In this document: positions 40,256-45,149 of the stretch, in pieces
Layout: every line of letters begins with the position of its first letter
How positions within the stretch are numbered: the stretch's first letter is position 1
Assembly (NCBI GenBank): GCA_946188395.1
Contig: CAMHUU010000021.1
Coordinates: 1 to 45,149, forward strand
Direction of reading: 5' to 3'
Length of the DNA stretch: 45,149 bases
Source of the DNA: an uncultured Prevotellaceae bacterium
GTDB taxonomy: Bacteria; Bacteroidota; Bacteroidia; Bacteroidales; Bacteroidaceae
The notes under the pieces: generated by a model
Database searches by the model: none
What the model was told of the DNA's origin: nothing
The model's input: the letters and a program-made list of their open reading frames with translations, nothing else
Position numbers and translations under genes: made by a program

Positions 40256-42262
40256 TCATATCTTATCCAAATCGACTGACAAGCCTACGCTGACGGATGT
40301 CCCTGTGGTCAACGGAGAACAATAATAATAGGACTTAGGTTTATAATTAAACAAGTTGTCGATGGCTGTGATGACGGTTACGCCATGCCAGACGTGGTGT
40401 TGGAGCATTAGTTTCCAAATAGAATAACCCTGGTCCACATCCTTACGGCCCGATTGTGGTTTGCCCTGATAGCGTCCCGAAAGTGCCGCATCGAGGGCAT
40501 AGTAACGCGAGAAGCGATGGCCGTAACCCATTCGCCAAGTCATAGAGTGTGAACGTGGCTGGTAAAAGTCTGAGTAATAGACCTTGCCAGTCTCTTTCAT
40601 CCAAGAATAATTCAGCTTCAGCGACAGTCCGCAATCCCAGATATGCCCCAGACTGGCATCCACGCCCCAGACCGTTATACCATCTTCGTTCCAATAAAGT
40701 GCACTTTCCATACCCTCGTATGTACCGCCGTCGATGGTGGTGATGCGCTTGTCGAAGATGTTACAGTATCCCATGAGTGTAAAGTTGTAGCGTCCGTCCA
40801 GGAATCCACTGTTACGGATGCGGTTTGTCCGCTCGACGGCGACGTTGAAGTTATGGCTCTTCTCCGGCTTCAGGTCGGGATTGCCCCTCAACAAGTAGCC
40901 CATATTACCCATGTCGAAATGCATATACATCTCCTTGAGCGTGGGTGCGCGGAAGCCACTGGCATAATTGGCGCGGAAGGTCATCCACGGAAACTTATAC
41001 ACAACGGCAAGGCGCTCTGTAAGGGCCTTCTGTGCCGAGGCCGAGAAATAATCGTAGCGGACACTACCCACGATATTGAGTTGCTCGGTGACGTTCCAGT
41101 CGAACTGCGCATAACCGTCGATATTTTCCTGCGCGTGGCTGGTGCCCGCGATAAACTGATAGGTGGACAAATAGTCGTGCATGTAATCGGCTCCAAGAAT
41201 CAGGCTGTTCTTACCAAACGGATGGTGGTAGAGCGCATGGGCCACATGTTGCCGGTTGCTGTAGTCGTGATCGTGGGTACGTGTGCCGTCGGGTTGGAAA
41301 TTGGCCTTGTCATACTGGTCGTAGGCGTACGACAGTTCAAGATGACGGCCGTAATCCCAGGCGTACCTGCCCTTCAGTCCTGCACTATATCCGTTGAAAT
41401 GATAGTCGTAAGTGTCGCGTTCGCTGGTGCGGAAGAAATAGCCTCCCCTGCCTACAAGTGTCAGCCGGTCGGTAGCACGCCATGTGAGTCGTTCCTTGAC
41501 GTTGTAGGTCTTCTGTCCATAGAGGCGGCTCAGGTTGGAATCATCATTCAGTACGGTCTCGTCGTAAGGCTGACCCTGCGCCTTCTTCATCAGTTCGATG
41601 GCAATCTCCTCGGAAGTGTGTGCCTTGGGCAGGTCGACAGGATCTATCTTGGTATGTTGGAAACTGGTCTGCGAGTTCCATTTCTCGTTATTAAAAGAAA
41701 AGCTGGCACCATTGCGCCATTCATGTCCGAAGGAGTTGTAGCGGGTGTTGACATTGGCGGTCCACGGCTCCAGATTCTCGCGGCTGATGATGTTGACTAC
41801 CCCGCCAACGGCATTGGAGCCATAGAGAGCCGACGACGCACCTTTCACAATTTCGATACGGCCAACGTTATCGAGGTTCATGCGGTTGTAATCGACATTG
41901 TCCATCGTCTCGCCCGCCATACGCTCGCCGTCGACGAGGAAGAGCACGGCATTGCCACCGAAACCGCTCATGTTGAGCGATGTCTCCTGACTCATGGCCA
42001 TGCCGAACTCCAAGCCCGGCAACTCCTGCGTCAGCATGTCCTGAATATTGGTGGCGTCCGTAATCTTAATGTCGTGAAGCGTAATCAGACGAGTGACGAC
42101 AGGTGCATCCTTCAGCGCCTTAGGCGTATGGGAGGCCGTAATCACGACCGGCTCGAGCTCTACGGAGTCGCGGAAGGCAGTCGTATGCTTGGTCTGCGCA
42201 GAGAGACTGATGGCTGGCATAGCCAATACCATGCCAGCCAACCACTTACTTCTTCTCACCAT
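40256..42262 (-). CDS. TonB-dependent outer-membrane receptor
   Basis: The 668-residue product has a signal peptide (1-22), a TonB-box-like ELEPVVITA (about 35-43), a plug domain (about 55-165; IVKGASSALYGSNAVGGVVNII) and a 22-strand barrel with an N-terminal rim rather than a carboxypeptidase-like domain, so it is not a SusC type. The cargo is unknown. Its start overlaps the calycin-like gene by 17 nt, so it is translated from the same transcript. Confidence 0.9.
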   Translation of the reverse strand: MVRRSKWLAGMVLAMPAISLSAQTKHTTAFRDSVELEPVVITASHTPKALKDAPVVTRLITLHDIKITDATNIQDMLTQELPGLEFGMAMSQETSLNMSGFGGNAVLFLVDGERMAGETMDNVDYNRMNLDNVGRIEIVKGASSALYGSNAVGGVVNIISRENLEPWTANVNTRYNSFGHEWRNGASFSFNNEKWNSQTSFQHTKIDPVDLPKAHTSEEIAIELMKKAQGQPYDETVLNDDSNLSRLYGQKTYNVKERLTWRATDRLTLVGRGGYFFRTSERDTYDYHFNGYSAGLKGRYAWDYGRHLELSYAYDQYDKANFQPDGTRTHDHDYSNRQHVAHALYHHPFGKNSLILGADYMHDYLSTYQFIAGTSHAQENIDGYAQFDWNVTEQLNIVGSVRYDYFSASAQKALTERLAVVYKFPWMTFRANYASGFRAPTLKEMYMHFDMGNMGYLLRGNPDLKPEKSHNFNVAVERTNRIRNSGFLDGRYNFTLMGYCNIFDKRITTIDGGTYEGMESALYWNEDGITVWGVDASLGHIWDCGLSLKLNYSWMKETGKVYYSDFYQPRSHSMTWRMGYGHRFSRYYALDAALSGRYQGKPQSGRKDVDQGYSIWKLMLQHHVWHGVTVITAIDNLFNYKPKSYYYCSPLTTGTSVSVGLSVDLDKI

Positions 42263-42725
42263 TAAAGAAGGTTGTCATATCAAACGGCATTTTGCCATAT
42301 TTCAAGGTATAGGTCACAACAGCAACCTTGCCTTGGAAACCGACAGCCAGGTCAGAGATAAGAAATTCTTTCTCCGAACCGTCAGAACCAGTCACTGTGC
42401 CCTTGTATGAAAGCAGAACGCCAGAAATAGTATCGTCAACCTTCGACAAAGGGATATTCTTAACTGTCAGTGGGGGAATCACCATCATGCCTCCTTCGCC
42501 CGACTGGGGAATCACCATGTCAACGGCTGCGTCGCCAGCCTTGGTAAACTGGAATGTAGCGGTTGCCGTTTCGGGCTCGCCAGCAATAGTAATCACCTCG
42601 TCACCGGTATAGCTGCCCACTACCTGATCAGCGACAGGCACTTTCGGCTCATCATCGTCCTTACTACACGAACTCATACTCACTACGAAGGCCAATGCGA
42701 CCAATAATAAACTCTTGAATTTCAT
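42246..42725 (-). CDS. Calycin-like lipoprotein
   Basis: The 159-residue product has a lipobox (VSMSSC20) and a beta-rich body (ADQVVGSYTGDEVITIAG, then ATFQFTKAGDAAVDMVIP) of the calycin/lipocalin-like type found beside TonB receptors in Bacteroidota. It probably sits on the outer membrane and hands a small ligand to the receptor. Its stop lies inside the receptor gene. Confidence 0.7.
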   Translation of the reverse strand: MKFKSLLLVALAFVVSMSSCSKDDDEPKVPVADQVVGSYTGDEVITIAGEPETATATFQFTKAGDAAVDMVIPQSGEGGMMVIPPLTVKNIPLSKVDDTISGVLLSYKGTVTGSDGSEKEFLISDLAVGFQGKVAVVTYTLKYGKMPFDMTTFFNGEKK

Positions 42726-42747
42726 CTTTTTACCTAAATTTAATTAT

Positions 42748-43572
42748 TTATTTTTTTAATTGTTGTGTGGTATAATCATATTCTGACCCGTAGGCGCTGT
42801 GGGGAATCGTGAAGACGGCTATCATCACCACCACCGCCAGAGCGACAAGCCATTTGTTGTACTTCCACTTCAAAGTTGCAAGAGCAACAATAAAGAACAG
42901 GAAGGAAATGAGCGTCTTGTTGTCAGTAAGGTCTGTGCCGTAGGGGAATCCAGTCCACCAAGGTCCGAACGCCGCATGCTGTACGAGTGGTCCGAAGATG
43001 AATCCACCCACGAACAGCGTAGCTACCGTTATCTTAAGCCACTTGCGATAATCCTTGTGCATCGTCACCATCATCAAGGCATAGACCGCGAAGAGCATGG
43101 CACCAAACATCAGCAGGATGTGCGGTATCAGGATATAAGCAGGCACATCGTTGCGGAACCGGATGACGACGGGCTCATCCTTCAGATAGTCCTTTCCGCC
43201 AACGGTGATGTAATACTGCAGCTTGCCGGCAACGGGTTGTACGGGCAAAGCCGCCTGCCACGCGTTGTCTTTCCACACGAAGTCGACGGTAGTGTAGGCT
43301 TCGGTCGTAGGGTAACGACGATAGTGTATCATGGGGACTGTCCCCGTGATAGAAGCAGAGCGAAGATCATGGGGACTGTCCCCGTGATTCACGTCCTCCA
43401 GCGTAATAATCTCATCGTGCTGCACACCACTTCTGGGCAGCTTTATTTGATAACTCTCACCATTCAGCTCGATATCAACCTTCTTGGGGTGCGTAGGCCC
43501 CGTCATGCGCTGATAGATGCTCAGAAACAATGTGATAATAATGGCTATACACCAGTATGCGAATTTTCTCAT
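42748..43572 (-). CDS. Unknown membrane protein with palindromic-repeat insertions
   Basis: The 274-residue product has an N-terminal anchor (about 4-20), a beta-rich extracytoplasmic part (about 30-135, with an Ig-like flavour) and four hydrophobic helices (about 140-260). No family is recognised. A 23-nt palindrome occurs twice in the coding sequence, read in two different frames (NHGDSPHD and ITGTVPMIH). The start overlaps the peptidase stop by 4 nt. It is part of the four-gene M28-TonB operon. Confidence 0.65.
   Translation of the reverse strand: MRKFAYWCIAIIITLFLSIYQRMTGPTHPKKVDIELNGESYQIKLPRSGVQHDEIITLEDVNHGDSPHDLRSASITGTVPMIHYRRYPTTEAYTTVDFVWKDNAWQAALPVQPVAGKLQYYITVGGKDYLKDEPVVIRFRNDVPAYILIPHILLMFGAMLFAVYALMMVTMHKDYRKWLKITVATLFVGGFIFGPLVQHAAFGPWWTGFPYGTDLTDNKTLISFLFFIVALATLKWKYNKWLVALAVVVMIAVFTIPHSAYGSEYDYTTQQLKK
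43328..43350. repeat. GGGGACTGTCCCC palindrome, copy 1
   Basis: 23-nt element identical to 43366-43388, core GGGGACTGTCCCC. In the gene it encodes ITGTVPMIH-type residues. Confidence 0.65.
43366..43388. repeat. GGGGACTGTCCCC palindrome, copy 2
   Basis: Starts 38 bp after copy 1, so it is read in another frame (HGDSPHD). Seventeen nt also match 6669-6685 on the opposite strand. Confidence 0.65.
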
Positions 43573-44837
43573 CTCTTGGCAGGTTTAAGGTGAACTTGGA
43601 ACGTCATCAACTCTTCGCCTCGAAGCACCTTCACGGGAATGGTGGTATCAGGCTCCAGCTCCGACAAGCGCTGCATATAGTCATCCATATTAGTAACGGG
43701 CTTTCCATCGATTTCCTGAATGATGTCGCCACTACGGATACCCGCTTCATGGGCTGGTTTTCCTGCCACCACAATATCGGCACGAAGACCCGGGATGCGG
43801 CTTGCACCCATGACATCAGGCATCAAGCCTAAGGTGACCTTAAATTTCGCATGCTTCATGGTGTTGCTGCTGGGAACGCTGATATAGTCAGGCGTCTCGG
43901 GCATGTTGGCAATTTGCGAAATCAGCGACTGCGAGAACTCCAAGGTCTGCTGCATACCATCGTAATTCAAGGTGGAAGGCACGTCGTCGGGCGTGTGATA
44001 CTCCATGTGACCACCTGTAGTAAGGAAGAGCACGGGGATATCTTGTGCCACAAACGACGCTTGATCGCTGGGACCATACCCGTCAGGCGTACAACTGATG
44101 TTCAGCTGGGTCTGTTCGGCAGCACGCTCGGCCATCGACTTGAAGGTGCTGCTAGTGCCCGTACCCGACACACTCATGGCATGGTCGCGCATACGTCCCA
44201 CCATATCGAGATTGACCATAGCCACAATACCATTTTTATCCTTCGGCAGATTGATGCGCCTGTCATCATGCTGCTTCATCCACTCCAGAAAAGCCTTCGA
44301 ACCGACAAGGCCCTGCTCCTCTGCGCCAAAGAAAGCGAAGATGATACTCCTTTTCGCGCGTACCTTTTTAAAATACTTAGCCAGTTCGAGTACCACGGCA
44401 TCACCGCTGGCATTATCGTCAGCGCCAGGATGTACGCCCAACGTGTCCGGGCGACGCGAACCGGAATTCTTACCTCCCAGTCCCAGATGGTCGTAGTGTG
44501 AACCAACAACGATGTATTCGTGCTTCAGACGCTTGTCCTTTCCTGGAAGAACAGCGACGATGTTGTGCGTGGTTCGCTCCACTTCCTTCCCGTACGAGAA
44601 ATCATGATAATAGCCCTTAGCCTTCTTCCCCTTGACAATGGGATTGAACTTCAGCTTACGCAGCTGCTTGGTGATAAACGTCGAGGCGAGGGTGTCACCG
44701 GCCGTGCCAGGATATCGGCCACCCAGCTCCTGTGACGCCAGGTATTCTACCGCCTGCCTCATATCATCCTGCTTTTGCGCTTGTGACGGCAAAGCAAGGA
44801 CAAAGGCCAACGACAACAAATAATATTTAAACTTCAT
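43569..44837 (-). CDS. M28-family peptidase with C-terminal PDZ domain
   Basis: The 422-residue exported protein has a signal peptide (1-21), a zinc aminopeptidase domain with ligands in GSHYDHLG, PGADDNASG, GAEEQGLVG and NLDMVGR, and HMEYHTPDD near the end of the domain. A PDZ domain follows (about 335-420, GIRSGDIIQEIDGKPV). It should cleave N-terminal residues of peptides in the periplasm. ATG 44837 was chosen because the upstream ATG lies in the promoter. It opens the four-gene operon. Confidence 0.9.
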   Translation of the reverse strand: MKFKYYLLSLAFVLALPSQAQKQDDMRQAVEYLASQELGGRYPGTAGDTLASTFITKQLRKLKFNPIVKGKKAKGYYHDFSYGKEVERTTHNIVAVLPGKDKRLKHEYIVVGSHYDHLGLGGKNSGSRRPDTLGVHPGADDNASGDAVVLELAKYFKKVRAKRSIIFAFFGAEEQGLVGSKAFLEWMKQHDDRRINLPKDKNGIVAMVNLDMVGRMRDHAMSVSGTGTSSTFKSMAERAAEQTQLNISCTPDGYGPSDQASFVAQDIPVLFLTTGGHMEYHTPDDVPSTLNYDGMQQTLEFSQSLISQIANMPETPDYISVPSSNTMKHAKFKVTLGLMPDVMGASRIPGLRADIVVAGKPAHEAGIRSGDIIQEIDGKPVTNMDDYMQRLSELEPDTTIPVKVLRGEELMTFQVHLKPAKR

Positions 44838-44864
44838 AATTTGTTCATGATTTAATTTCCGTTG

Positions 44865-44895
44865 CAAAGGTACGTGTTTTTATGATATTTCACAA
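44865..44895 (-). promoter_or_regulatory. Promoter of the M28-TonB receptor operon
   Basis: TACCTTTG at 44872-44865 with TTG at 44895-44893, 20 nt apart. Confidence 0.65.
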
Positions 44896-45058
44896 TCCCC
44901 ATAAATAAGGATTTTTACACCGCAAGTCCGATAAATGGCTAATTTATTAAGATAAATCAATTTTTCAATCGATTACGCATAGATTTATTAACTTTTTTCG
45001 ACAAATATGCAATTGTGTGGGTACACAGCATCTTTTTTTAAATTTTGTTCGTGAAAAG

Positions 45059-45090
45059 TTTGTCAGATAATTAAAAAAGTCGTAAATTTG
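45059..45090 (+). promoter_or_regulatory. Promoter of a rightward gene beyond the window
   Basis: TTTG at 45059-45062 and TAAATTTG at 45083-45090, 20 nt apart. No start codon with a long frame follows before the window ends at 45149, so the gene begins beyond it. The rest of 44896-45058 is AT-rich and shows nothing else. Confidence 0.6.
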
Positions 45091-45149
45091 CACGCGTTAT
45101 CCTGAAAACAATCTTTTTACCTTAAAAGGACTAATACCTATTGAAGATA

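Noticed and set aside
40643..42265. Long rightward frame opposite the TonB receptor
   Set aside because: Produced by codon bias of the receptor gene; the reverse product lacks domains and starts.
1..45149. Insertion sequences, integrases, rRNA and tRNA genes
   Set aside because: No transposase or recombinase motifs and no RNA gene cloverleaf or rRNA sequence were seen on either strand.

Overview
The window looks like chromosomal DNA from a Bacteroidota bacterium, most likely Prevotella or a close relative. Almost every gene start is preceded by the Bacteroidota promoter form TAnnTTTG, often with TTG about 20 nt upstream. The gene content agrees: a short primary sigma factor of the sigma-ABfr type, a FeoA-FeoB fusion, an RprX/RprY-like two-component pair, a DUF5686-like outer-membrane protein, a secreted protein ending in a Prevotella-type C-terminal domain, and a HU-like/'smalltalk' protein pair. 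No tRNA, rRNA, transposase, integrase or CRISPR array was found.

Left part (1-8020), accessory. A leftward set encodes a HU-like DNA-binding protein (open at the left edge), a CHC2/TOPRIM primase, a DUF3987-like protein and two unknown proteins. The spacers between them hold iteron-like repeats and small palindromes. Rightward genes encode a secreted protein plus a 45-codon peptide, and a 'smalltalk' peptide translationally coupled to an M15 peptidase. The HU-like gene and the smalltalk-M15 pair share nearly the same promoter and 5' leader although they lie about 7 kb apart and point in opposite directions. Between them is a compact promoter-hairpins-terminator unit that looks like a small RNA gene. 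I read this part as a mobile or satellite-like replication and lysis cassette; that is inference.

Middle (8121-19235), core metabolism. A leftward rseC-rnfBCDGEA operon encodes the ion-pumping Rnf ferredoxin:NAD oxidoreductase. RnfG carries an unusual second flavinylation-type motif at its C-terminus. Then come an unknown acidic protein, a LysM glucosaminidase, cytidine deaminase, a malic enzyme fused to a phosphotransacetylase-like domain, and the primary sigma factor.

Right part (19275-45149), core and envelope. It holds a DUF5686-like barrel, an AddAB-like helicase/nuclease pair, a beta-helix lipoprotein, rubrerythrin, a patatin-like phospholipase, a lipoprotein histidine kinase, FeoAB with a palindromic operator, MtgA, an OmpA-type lipoprotein, ProRS, RprXY, and a four-gene operon (M28/PDZ peptidase, membrane protein, calycin-like lipoprotein, TonB-dependent receptor).

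The pattern I find most striking runs through the whole window. Short tandem arrays of 7- or 8-nt units occur at about a dozen places, with a different unit sequence at most of them. Several end exactly at a stop codon, and four lie inside reading frames (two in the primase, two in the AddB-like nuclease). Separate palindromic repeats are also read through in the HU-like gene and in a membrane-protein gene.
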